DNA of 64,000 bases from the NCBI GenBank assembly GCA_028687035.1, contig JAQUAX010000011.1, positions 1-64,000 on the forward strand. The letters are read 5' to 3'. Below are positions 56,823 through 64,000 of this stretch, piece by piece (the first letter of the stretch is position 1; every line of letters begins with the position of its first letter). Position numbers and translations under genes: made by a program. Under the pieces are notes generated by a model. The model saw nothing but the letters and a program-made list of their open reading frames with translations, searched no databases and was not told the origin of the DNA. The DNA comes from Dechloromonas sp. GTDB taxonomy: Bacteria > Pseudomonadota > Gammaproteobacteria > Burkholderiales > Rhodocyclaceae.

Positions 56823-57490
56823 CCTCTCTGCAAAGGGCGAGCGGGATTACCAACAACAGTAAGGCCAGGTGGTACATCCTTCGTCACCACGGCTCCCATG
56901 CCGATTACTGCACCACGACCGATGACCAGTGGCTTACCAGGGCGTCCTTGCTTAATAATTGCCCCTGTGCCTATGTACGCATGATCCTCAATAACTACAT
57001 TGCCGTTACAGCGAACTGCAGGAGCAAATGTCACGAAATCGCCAATCACGCAATCATGAGCCACGTAGCTGTAAATATTAGCGTGAAAATTTTTACCTAT
57101 TTTAACGTTAGAAGTGATCGTCACGAATGGTGAAAGGATCGCGCCCTCACCAATCTCAACATCGTCCATGGAGATGACATTTTGCGCGATGACATTTAGG
57201 GGAATGGCACCGGAATCAATGCACTTCCTTGCAAGTTCTTCACGAATTTCCCCACTTGCAATCGCAATCGAAACATAGCGATTTCTAGCGTCAATTTCCA
57301 TGAAATCATGAAAACAGACAATCTGGTGACCATTAACAAACCCCTCACCTGGATTATCGTCTATGAACACCACTCGATCAGCGGAAACTCCAGAAGACTC
57401 CAACTGGGCTCGAACAACCGGCATAACCTCTCGCCCGAACCCACTTGCGCCATAAACACCGTATATATCTTTTTTCACAACAAATTCCAC
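56819..57490 (-). CDS. NeuD/PglD-family sugar N-acyltransferase
   Basis: A 223-residue protein. An N-terminal Rossmann-like domain (IYGVYGASGFGREVMPVV) is followed by a left-handed beta helix of hexapeptide repeats from about 95 to 210. The catalytic His lies in YSYVAHDCVIGD and the acyl-CoA pocket near NPARPL at the end. PglD acetylates the 4-amino group of the UDP-sugar made by PglF and PglE. The acyl donor need not be acetyl-CoA here, given the neighbouring hydroxyacyl-CoA dehydrogenase, whose ATG overlaps its stop. Confidence 0.85.
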   Translation of the reverse strand: MEFVVKKDIYGVYGASGFGREVMPVVRAQLESSGVSADRVVFIDDNPGEGFVNGHQIVCFHDFMEIDARNRYVSIAIASGEIREELARKCIDSGAIPLNVIAQNVISMDDVEIGEGAILSPFVTITSNVKIGKNFHANIYSYVAHDCVIGDFVTFAPAVRCNGNVVIEDHAYIGTGAIIKQGRPGKPLVIGRGAVIGMGAVVTKDVPPGLTVVGNPARPLQRG

Positions 57491-57534
57491 AAAAATCTAC
57501 TACACAAATCTCTTTTCACCGCCAAGCAATCCAA

Positions 57535-58338
57535 CTAAAAAACGTCGGACATTACAAACTCTCTACGAAAGCAAACCTCATCGTATTCCGAATCAAAAAC
57601 ACGGAAGCCAAACTGATATTCAAACAAATGGGAATTGCCAAAATTTTTAGCCGATAGTTCGCCATCAAGCAAAACCCGATATCGCTGGCATCGCTCTATC
57701 GAATTCAATCCATTCGGGGCGACATGGAGAATATTCAAAACCCCTTGATACTCCTTAACGACGAGACCAGGCTTTCTTTCCACGACTGCTCCAGGCATGG
57801 AAAACCGCCAATTGGCTTGCGCCTCGTCGATCGAATCCCATTCGACATCCGCAGTTTCCAGCAATGCCTTCTGCAAATCCTGATTTTCAAGAATCTCGCT
57901 TCCAGAGAAATCAAAAACGCGATCCGGGGTCAAAAGCGTCCAGCCGAGGTTCCTGATGAAACCAGGTGCCGAATTGGCATTCGGAAAACCGTAGACCATT
58001 GACGCCCCATCGGCCTCAAGCATCGAATAAACCCGCTTGGCCAACTCCGTGAATAGCCCTTTTCCCCGACCATCCGGATGGACCATGGTCGTCATCGAAC
58101 GATATGCGACAAACGATTTCCCCCGGAAGCTCAGCAAGGTCGGAAGGACGGCATAGTGCCCAAGCAGTTTTCCGTTTTCATAAAACAGGGAAACATAAGG
58201 ATCGCCTACCGGATTATCGATATAGAACCAGCGCCATTCATCGCTGGACAGGGGCTTTCCGAATGAATCCAGGAAAAGCTGTGCGATCTCCCCTTCCTTT
58301 TCGAAAAGAGCTTTCTTGTCCTTGATATCGACATACAT
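57535..58338 (-). CDS. GNAT-fold acyltransferase
   Basis: A 267-residue protein with a GNAT-like pattern: AYRSMTTMVHPDGRGKGLFTELAKRVYSML carries the acyl-CoA loop (here shown as RGKGLF), followed by YGFPNANSAPGFIRNLGW. Its C-terminal half is less typical. Likely an N- or O-acyltransferase in the polysaccharide pathway. GC is low, like its neighbours. It follows the sugar-transferase gene by 15 nt. Confidence 0.75.
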   Translation of the reverse strand: MYVDIKDKKALFEKEGEIAQLFLDSFGKPLSSDEWRWFYIDNPVGDPYVSLFYENGKLLGHYAVLPTLLSFRGKSFVAYRSMTTMVHPDGRGKGLFTELAKRVYSMLEADGASMVYGFPNANSAPGFIRNLGWTLLTPDRVFDFSGSEILENQDLQKALLETADVEWDSIDEAQANWRFSMPGAVVERKPGLVVKEYQGVLNILHVAPNGLNSIERCQRYRVLLDGELSAKNFGNSHLFEYQFGFRVFDSEYDEVCFRREFVMSDVF

Positions 58339-58353
58339 GGAACAGTCTCCTCA

Positions 58354-58983
58354 TCAATTCTTTTTGTTAGCCTGCTGGTCGTAACGGGTTGCCGTCGCCT
58401 GCCCGGGCATTGAAATTCCCTCCCGCCCCAAGACGACCGGGATCGTCTTCAGGAATATCTCCAGATCCATCATGAAACCGAAACGGCGGACATATTCGAC
58501 ATCCAGAGAAAACTTCTGATCCCAATCCAGGGCATTCCTTCCCCGAATCGCCGGGAGGCTGGTGATGCCTGGAACCGCATCGAATCTTTCCGGATATTTC
58601 TCCAGAAGCCGGGCCTTGTAGGCAGGAAGCGTCGCCCGAGGGCCGATGAAACTCATCTCTCCCTTCAGGATATTCACGATCTGCGGGAGCTCATCGAGAC
58701 TCGTACTGCGCAACAGGCGACCGAAACGCGTCAGCCTGACTTCATCCGGCAACAGTTCTCCGTCCGGGCCGCGGGCATCAGTCATCGAACGAAACTTGTA
58801 CAACCTGAATTCCGTGGCGCCCCGCCCGAGTCGGGTCTGCGAAAAGATGACCGGCGATCCGAGTTTCAAGCGGACAAGCACCGCAACGACTAGCAGCACG
58901 GGCCACAGAAGCAGCACGATTCCCAGCGCAAGGGCCAGATCGCAGGCGCGCTTTCCGAATTTCCCCCAAAAACCCTTGGGCAT
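58354..58983 (-). CDS. Phosphoglycosyl transferase, PglC-like
   Basis: A 209-residue membrane enzyme. An N-terminal re-entrant hydrophobic helix (about 10-40) is followed by the small monotopic PGT domain: KFRSMTDA, LDELPQIVNILKGEMSFIGPRA with the Asp-Glu catalytic dyad, then the C-terminal FDAVPGITSLPAIRGRN. PglC-like enzymes load the first sugar-1-phosphate, usually diNAc-bacillosamine or a related sugar, onto undecaprenyl phosphate. The ATG overlaps the deacetylase stop. Confidence 0.9.
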   Translation of the reverse strand: MPKGFWGKFGKRACDLALALGIVLLLWPVLLVVAVLVRLKLGSPVIFSQTRLGRGATEFRLYKFRSMTDARGPDGELLPDEVRLTRFGRLLRSTSLDELPQIVNILKGEMSFIGPRATLPAYKARLLEKYPERFDAVPGITSLPAIRGRNALDWDQKFSLDVEYVRRFGFMMDLEIFLKTIPVVLGREGISMPGQATATRYDQQANKKN

Positions 58984-59660
58984 CAGATGCTCTCCCTAAG
59001 CAATACGAAGGCTTCGGCAGCCTCGACGCCGATATGGGTACCACGAATGCGGGCCAATGCCCGCAATGCCTCGATCGAGCGCGGCAGATGATCGGCCTGA
59101 AGCTGCGAAGCGTAGGCCCTCATTGCATCCAGCTTCTTGTCCAGACACCCCGAGATATCGACAAACACGTTCGGTTGAAATGGCGGCGCCAGATACGGAG
59201 GCGCAAGATGGGTCTCGGACAAGGTCTCGTAGGCCAGTACCCGCTTGACCCTGCGCCCGATATCGAGATACGGCCGGCAAGCGACGGTCGCCGCATAGGC
59301 AATCGCCTGATGATCCTGATGCAGATCGTGCGAAAACGGAACGTACACTTCTTCCGGCTGCACTTCCTTCAACACATCGGTCACCACCTGGTTGATCCGC
59401 CAGGCCGGCGCACTATCGAGACAAGCAGCGGGCAGTTCGCGAAAAAGCAATTCCGCAACCCCGAGACCGGCACAAGCCTCCCTGGCTTCGGCACGAATGC
59501 GGTCCCACATCGCCGGTTCCCACAGCGGATGCTTTTCCTCTCCGTGCCCGGTCAGGATGGCCACCACAACCCGCTTTCCCTCGGCGGAAAAGCGGGCAAT
59601 CGTTCCTCCCATGCCCAAAACCTCGTCGTCGGCATGCGGCGCCAGTACAAGAATCGTCAT
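58983..59660 (-). CDS. PIG-L/LmbE-family deacetylase
   Basis: A 225-residue zinc-dependent deacetylase: APHADDEVLGMGGT at the N-terminus carries the metal ligands (HADDE), and HDLHQDHQA supplies the later His. It likely N-deacetylates a sugar or sugar-lipid in this pathway. The start at 59660 has AGGGAGG 7 nt upstream; ATG 59666 is also in frame but too close to it. Overlaps the next gene by ATGA. Confidence 0.88.
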   Translation of the reverse strand: MTILVLAPHADDEVLGMGGTIARFSAEGKRVVVAILTGHGEEKHPLWEPAMWDRIRAEAREACAGLGVAELLFRELPAACLDSAPAWRINQVVTDVLKEVQPEEVYVPFSHDLHQDHQAIAYAATVACRPYLDIGRRVKRVLAYETLSETHLAPPYLAPPFQPNVFVDISGCLDKKLDAMRAYASQLQADHLPRSIEALRALARIRGTHIGVEAAEAFVLLRESI

Positions 59661-59688
59661 ATCCATTCCTCCCTTCGAGAGCCGCTTC

Positions 59689-60909
59689 TCAGCGATCTCG
59701 GGCAATACCTGAAAAAATCTTTTTGAAGCGTGCGACCCCGGTCGAAAGGGACAACTCCTGCCAGTAATAATCCCGCCCGCGCTTGCCCATCGCTTCCAGA
59801 TCGCCGGTCGGCAACTTCTCAAGCGCCATCGCAGCCTCGGCAATCGAGGCCGGATTTTCCGAAAGCGCCGTCAATCCGCATCCAGCCTCTTCGACCAGGC
59901 TGGCAGCGTCGCCGCTGACCGCCATCAGAACGGGCTTTCCTGCAGCCATGTAGGCCTGCGTCTTGGAAGGAATAGTGACGCGATACAGCGGATCATCCTT
60001 CAGGTGGACCAGCAAAGCATCTGCCGCCTGCAACAGCGGCCCGACTTCCGCCATCGGTACGCGCGGCAGGAAAAGAACATTCTGAAGCCCCCTGCTTGCG
60101 GCACGCTCCTTCAGCGATTCGCACTCCGTTCCACTCCCCAGGAAAACGAAGCGAATCCTGGGGGCAACTTCCCGCACCATCTCAGCCGCATCGAGCACGG
60201 CAGCCAGTCCCTGCCCCTTGCCCATCGTCCCCGCGAACAAGATGTTGAACCCCTCGGGCAAGGAATTCTTGCGGCCTGCCTCCGCTGCCACATCGAATAT
60301 CGATGCTTCGTCGCACCAGTTATAGATCACCTCGATTTTTCGCTCGTCGACACCTCGGCTGACCAGAAGACTCCTGAAGCCCGGCGACAGCACGACGATC
60401 TTGTCTACCATCCGGTAAACCCATTGGCAGACCCTCTCCACCACCGCCAGGATTTTCTCGTTGCCCAGCATGCCGGATGCCTTCAAGCTGTCCGGCCACA
60501 TGTCCTGGATGTCGTAGACGACAGGAATGCGCCGGAACAGCCTGACCAGGCCGGCAGCAACGCCGACGGTCAACGGCGGATGATAGGCATAAACCACGTC
60601 GGCCCGGCGTGCCAAAAACAGCGTGTAAAACAGCAGGGAAGCCGAAAAGCTCACGTAATTGGCAATGCGGCGGATGGCGGAAGAGTCATGGCTCGGATAC
60701 AGCGGCACCCGGGTAATCCTCACGCCATCGATCTGCTCCCGCTGGATCGGACGAATGCGATAACCCGGGTATACCTTGCCTCCCGGATAGTTCGGAAACC
60801 CGGTCACCACCTCGACCTCGCAGCCCTGGCGCACCAATTCGTGCGCAAAGGCCAAACCTTTCGGGACGGGTTCCGGATCGAACCACTGGGTCAACAACAG
60901 GACGCGCAT
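59689..60909 (-). CDS. wbuB: Family 4 glycosyltransferase, WbuB-like
   Basis: A 406-residue GT-B enzyme. The N-terminus LLLTQWFDPEPVPKGLAFA and GFPNYPGGKVYPGYR closely resembles E. coli O26 WbuB, a FucNAc transferase. The C-terminal E-x7-E region lies around GGKPVLMAVSGDAASLVEE. It likely transfers the L-FucNAc made by the fnl genes just upstream. Gaps are 4 nt to fnlC and 28 nt to the deacetylase gene. Confidence 0.85.
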   Translation of the reverse strand: MRVLLLTQWFDPEPVPKGLAFAHELVRQGCEVEVVTGFPNYPGGKVYPGYRIRPIQREQIDGVRITRVPLYPSHDSSAIRRIANYVSFSASLLFYTLFLARRADVVYAYHPPLTVGVAAGLVRLFRRIPVVYDIQDMWPDSLKASGMLGNEKILAVVERVCQWVYRMVDKIVVLSPGFRSLLVSRGVDERKIEVIYNWCDEASIFDVAAEAGRKNSLPEGFNILFAGTMGKGQGLAAVLDAAEMVREVAPRIRFVFLGSGTECESLKERAASRGLQNVLFLPRVPMAEVGPLLQAADALLVHLKDDPLYRVTIPSKTQAYMAAGKPVLMAVSGDAASLVEEAGCGLTALSENPASIAEAAMALEKLPTGDLEAMGKRGRDYYWQELSLSTGVARFKKIFSGIARDR

Positions 60910-60913
60910 GGTT

Positions 60914-62050
60914 TCAGTACCGCTTCCAAACCACCCGATTCACGTAATCGGTATAGCTGTGGATGATGCGCAGCACCTTGTCCGAAACGTTCGGCATGCT
61001 GTAGTCCCCGACCAGGCGCAGGCCACGGGTTTCGCCGCGCGGTTGCGACTGCAGGATGGCCAGCCCCTGGCGGACACGCTCGACCTCCAGGCCGACCATC
61101 ATCACCGCCGCCTCTTCCATGCCTTCCGGCCTTTCGTGGGCCTCGCGCAGGTTCAGCGCCGGGAAGTTCAGGATCGACGATTCCTCGTTGATCGTGCCGC
61201 TATCGGAGAGAACCGCCTTGGCCGAAAGCTGCAGCTTCACGTAGTCGTGGAAGCCGAGCGGCTTCAGCAGGCGCACCAGCGGGTGGAACGTGGCGCCGGT
61301 CGCATCGACCCGCTTCTGGGTACGCGGGTGGGTCGACACGATGACCGGCAGGCCGTAATCCTCGGCCACGGCGTTGAGCACGGCGACCAGCTTGGCGAAG
61401 GAACGCTCGGACTCGATGTTTTCCTCGCGGTGGGCGCTGACCACGAAATAGCCCTCGGGCTGCAATTCGAGGCGCTGCAGCACGTCGGAAGCCTCGATGC
61501 GCGGCCGGTAGTGGTTCAGCACCTCGAACATCGGGCTGCCGGTCTTGATCACCTGGTCGGGCGGCAGGCCTTCGCGCAGCAAGTAGTCGCGGGCGATGGT
61601 GCTGTAGGTCAGGTTGATGTCGGCCGTGTGGTCGACGATGCGCCGGTTGGTTTCCTCGGGCACGCGCAGGTCGAAACAGCGGTTGCCGGCTTCCATGTGA
61701 AAGATCGGAATCTTGCGCCGCTTGGCCGGGATCACCGCCAGGCAGCTGTTGGTATCGCCCAGCACCAGCATCGCTTCCGGGTTTTCGGCCGCCAGCACCT
61801 GGTCCACCGCGATGATCAGGTTGCCGATCGTGTGCGCCGCACCGCTGCTGCCTGCCGCACTGTTCAGGAAATGGTCGGGCTTGCGCACGCCCAGATCGTC
61901 GAAAAAGACCTGGTTAAGTTCGTAGTCGTAGTTCTGCCCGGTATGCACCAGCACGTGGTCGCAATGTTCGTCCAGGCGCGCCAGCACGCGCGACAGGCGA
62001 ATGATTTCCGGCCGGGTACCGACCACGGTCATGACTTTGAGTTTTTTCAT
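60914..62050 (-). CDS. fnlC: UDP-N-acetylhexosamine 2-epimerase for L-FucNAc, FnlC/WbjD type
   Basis: A 378-residue non-hydrolysing 2-epimerase family enzyme: VVGTRPEIIRL at the N-terminus, HTGQNYD, EAGNRCFD and the SDSGTINEES segment are diagnostic. With FnlA and FnlB it completes UDP-L-FucNAc, converting UDP-L-PneNAc to UDP-L-FucNAc. The start is ATG 62050, preceded by no strong ribosome-binding site. An upstream extension exists in frame but is not supported. Confidence 0.9.
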   Translation of the reverse strand: MKKLKVMTVVGTRPEIIRLSRVLARLDEHCDHVLVHTGQNYDYELNQVFFDDLGVRKPDHFLNSAAGSSGAAHTIGNLIIAVDQVLAAENPEAMLVLGDTNSCLAVIPAKRRKIPIFHMEAGNRCFDLRVPEETNRRIVDHTADINLTYSTIARDYLLREGLPPDQVIKTGSPMFEVLNHYRPRIEASDVLQRLELQPEGYFVVSAHREENIESERSFAKLVAVLNAVAEDYGLPVIVSTHPRTQKRVDATGATFHPLVRLLKPLGFHDYVKLQLSAKAVLSDSGTINEESSILNFPALNLREAHERPEGMEEAAVMMVGLEVERVRQGLAILQSQPRGETRGLRLVGDYSMPNVSDKVLRIIHSYTDYVNRVVWKRY

Positions 62051-62075
62051 GTTGGCAAAAATCTGGGTATGGGGT

Positions 62076-63203
62076 TCAGAGCGGCGCCGCAAAGGTATCC
62101 GGGCGTTCGCGGTCGAAGATTTCGTTAGCCCACAGCATGACGACCATTTCGTCGTCGCCGACGTTGGTGATGTCGTGCGTCCAGCCGGGCACGGTCTCGA
62201 CGATCTCGGCCTTGTCGCCGGCGGTGAACAGCTCGTAGCTTTCGCCCGTCTGCATGTGGCGGAACTTGAAGCGGGCCCGCCCCTTGATGACCAGGAACTT
62301 CTCGGTCTTCGTATGGTGGTAGTGCCCGCCGCGGGTGATCCCCGGATGCGCGGTAAAGAACGAGAACTGGCCGCAATCCGGCGTCTTCAGCATCTCGACG
62401 AACACGCCGCGGGCATCGCCGTGCTGCGGCACTGCGTAGGCGAAGGATTCCTTCGGCAGGTAGCTGACGTAAGTCGAATAGAGTGCCCGGACCAGCCCGC
62501 TGCCGACGCGCTCGGTCAGCAGGCTATTGCGGCTTTCCCGGAAGGCGCGGATCAGGCCGGCCAGTTCGCCGACGGTGGTCGAATACTGCGGCGACACCGT
62601 CGCAAACCCCTCGGCCGACAACTGCGGATCGGCGCCGTCCATCAGCTGGATGAAACGCGACACCACGTCGTCGATATAGACCAGCGTGACCGGTGCCGAC
62701 GGATCGTTGACCTGGATCGGCAAATCGCGGGCGATGTTGTGGCAGAAGGTGGCAACCGCCGAGTTGTAGTTCGGCCGGCACCACTTGCCGAACACGTTGG
62801 GCAGGCGGAACAGATAGACCGGGAAACCGTGCTCAGCCCCGGCCGCGCGCAGCGCCTGTTCGGCCGACAGCTTGCTCTGGCCGTACGGATTGTCGCGCTC
62901 AGCCTGAATCGACGACGTATAGACCACGGGAATAGCCTTGCCGCCCTGGCGCACGGCGCGGCCGACCGCGGCGCACAGCGCACTCGTCAGGTCGGCATTG
63001 CCGGTCACGAATTCCTGCGGATCCTGCGGACGATTCACCCCGGCCAGGTGGAACACGAAATCGACGCCGGCCAGCTTGGCCGGCAGATCGTCCACGCTGT
63101 CCGAACGCTCGAAACAGACAACCTCGACATCACGCCGCTCGGCCAGGAACAACTGCAGGTTCTTGCCGACGAAGCCGGCCGCCCCGGTGATCAGCACCTT
63201 CAT
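62076..63203 (-). CDS. fnlB: UDP-L-FucNAc pathway reductase, FnlB/WbjC/CapF type
   Basis: A 375-residue bifunctional enzyme. An N-terminal short-chain dehydrogenase domain (TGAAGFVGKNLQLFL; the YGQSKLSAEQ catalytic Tyr/Lys) is fused to a C-terminal cupin (about 260-375, GHYHHTKTEKFLVI, PGWTHDI). This layout is specific to CapF/WbjC, which performs C3 epimerisation then C4 reduction. The GC matches the genome norm. It is 4 nt after the previous gene. Confidence 0.93.
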   Translation of the reverse strand: MKVLITGAAGFVGKNLQLFLAERRDVEVVCFERSDSVDDLPAKLAGVDFVFHLAGVNRPQDPQEFVTGNADLTSALCAAVGRAVRQGGKAIPVVYTSSIQAERDNPYGQSKLSAEQALRAAGAEHGFPVYLFRLPNVFGKWCRPNYNSAVATFCHNIARDLPIQVNDPSAPVTLVYIDDVVSRFIQLMDGADPQLSAEGFATVSPQYSTTVGELAGLIRAFRESRNSLLTERVGSGLVRALYSTYVSYLPKESFAYAVPQHGDARGVFVEMLKTPDCGQFSFFTAHPGITRGGHYHHTKTEKFLVIKGRARFKFRHMQTGESYELFTAGDKAEIVETVPGWTHDITNVGDDEMVVMLWANEIFDRERPDTFAAPL

Positions 63204-63207
63204 CGGT

Positions 63208-64000
63208 TCACTCCTCGGCGACGGCGTATTCGCCGCGCGCGATCTTCTGCATGAAATCCAGCTTCAGCAGCAGTTGCTTCATGCCCTCGACGTCGAGCCG
63301 GGTCGTGTTGTGCGAGTTGTAGTCTTCGCCGTGCGCCGTCTGGGTCAGGCGTTGCTCGCCCTGCTCCACATACTTCGCATAGTTCAGGTCGCGGCCGTCG
63401 GGCGGCACACGGAAATAGTCGCCCATGTCCTCGGCGCAGGCCATTTCCTCGCGGCCCAGCAGCGCCTCGTAAAGCTTTTCGCCGTGCCGGGTGCCCATCA
63501 CGTTCACCGGATGATCCGGCTTGCCCATCAGCTCTAGAATGGCCCGGGCCAGCACCTCGACCGTCGCCGCCGGCGCCTTCTGCACGAAGATGTCGCCGTT
63601 GTTGCCGTGCTCGAAGGCATACAGCACCAGATCCACCGCGTCGGCCAGCGTCATCATGAAGCGGGTCATCGTCGGATCGGTGATCGTGATCGGCTGGCCG
63701 TTGCGCACCTGGTCGACGAACAGCGGGATCACCGAACCGCGGGAAGCCATCACGTTGCCGTAGCGGGTACCGCAAATCACCGTCCCCGTGCCTTCCAGGT
63801 TGCGGCTGGACGCGACCATGACCTTTTCCATCATCGCTTTGGAAATGCCCATCGCGTTGATCGGATAAACCGCCTTGTCGGTACTCAGGCAGACGACCCG
63901 CTTGACGCCTGCATCAACGGCAGCCGTCAGAACATTCTCGGTACCCAGCACATTGGTGCGCACCGCCTGCATCGGGTGGAATTCACAGGACGGGACCTGC
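63208..64000 (-). CDS. fnlA: UDP-GlcNAc 4,6-dehydratase/5-epimerase FnlA/WbjB/CapE, cut by window edge
   Basis: At least 264 residues of a short-chain dehydrogenase of the CapE/FnlA type are present. Ser-Cys-Glu-Phe-His-Pro-Met is read before the first internal Met, so the gene continues past 64000 and 63972 is not its start. STDKAVYPINAMGISKAMMEK carries the catalytic Met-Lys-type residues, and the C-terminus (FMQKIARGEYAVAEE) is complete. It makes the first two steps towards UDP-L-FucNAc. Four nt separate it from fnlB. Confidence 0.93.
   Translation of the reverse strand, partial: QVPSCEFHPMQAVRTNVLGTENVLTAAVDAGVKRVVCLSTDKAVYPINAMGISKAMMEKVMVASSRNLEGTGTVICGTRYGNVMASRGSVIPLFVDQVRNGQPITITDPTMTRFMMTLADAVDLVLYAFEHGNNGDIFVQKAPAATVEVLARAILELMGKPDHPVNVMGTRHGEKLYEALLGREEMACAEDMGDYFRVPPDGRDLNYAKYVEQGEQRLTQTAHGEDYNSHNTTRLDVEGMKQLLLKLDFMQKIARGEYAVAEE

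Overview
The window is high-GC bacterial DNA with dense, mostly overlapping operons. It fits a nitrogen-fixing betaproteobacterium of the Rhodocyclales (Azospira/Azovibrio/Dechloromonas-like). That placement is inferred from the nif accessory genes, the large multi-domain sensor kinases, the gene families and the GC content. No rRNA, tRNA or CRISPR array was seen.

Layout. (1) 1-7.9 kb: a hybrid histidine kinase with a PhnD-like sensor, a YecA-like SEC-C protein, msrB with an MFS exporter, a radical SAM/thioesterase pair, and YajD-like and YjbQ-like genes. (2) 7.9-12.5 kb: a minus-strand envelope/metal operon with a TonB receptor, a periplasmic anchored protein, a polyferredoxin and a TauE/DsbD-like membrane protein. 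(3) 12.6-17.5 kb: an acuI-like, nitroreductase, DUF808, zinc-ribbon, rtcB operon, then parE and a P-type ATPase. (4) 22.4-26.1 kb: a photo-oxidative-stress cluster (DUF3429, lipocalin, renalase-like flavoprotein, iron-sulfur photolyase), followed by a dCache hybrid kinase. (5) 29.7-36.2 kb: a nitrogen-fixation accessory operon, nifB-fdxN-[490-bp inverted repeat]-nifO-flavodiiron-ferredoxin-FeSII-nifQ-draG. It is preceded by a textbook NifA site and sigma-54 promoter. Together these genes make and supply NifB-co and molybdenum, protect nitrogenase from oxygen and reverse its ADP-ribosylation. (6) 36.2-38.8 kb: a histidine kinase and a YeeE/YedE sulfur-transport pair. (7) 38.8-52.5 kb: a mosaic accessory region with a Fic protein, an ImmA/IrrE-like pair, two solitary antitoxin-like regulators, HipBA, a DUF2442/DUF4160 pair, a DUF2235 hydrolase with a lipoprotein, an HD-GYP protein and galE. 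Inside it lies a three-gene operon (SIR2-like, unknown, hemerythrin) with its own NifA-type upstream site; I rate this the most novel observation. (8) 52.6-64 kb: a surface-polysaccharide operon on the minus strand. It carries UDP-L-FucNAc synthesis (fnlA, fnlB, fnlC), a WbuB-like transferase, and a bacillosamine-type pathway (PglF/E/D/C-like) with a low-GC insert encoding a 3-hydroxyacyl-CoA dehydrogenase and acyltransferases. The last gene runs off the window.

Limits: all calls come from reading translations and motifs by eye. No database search was run. GC statements are visual.
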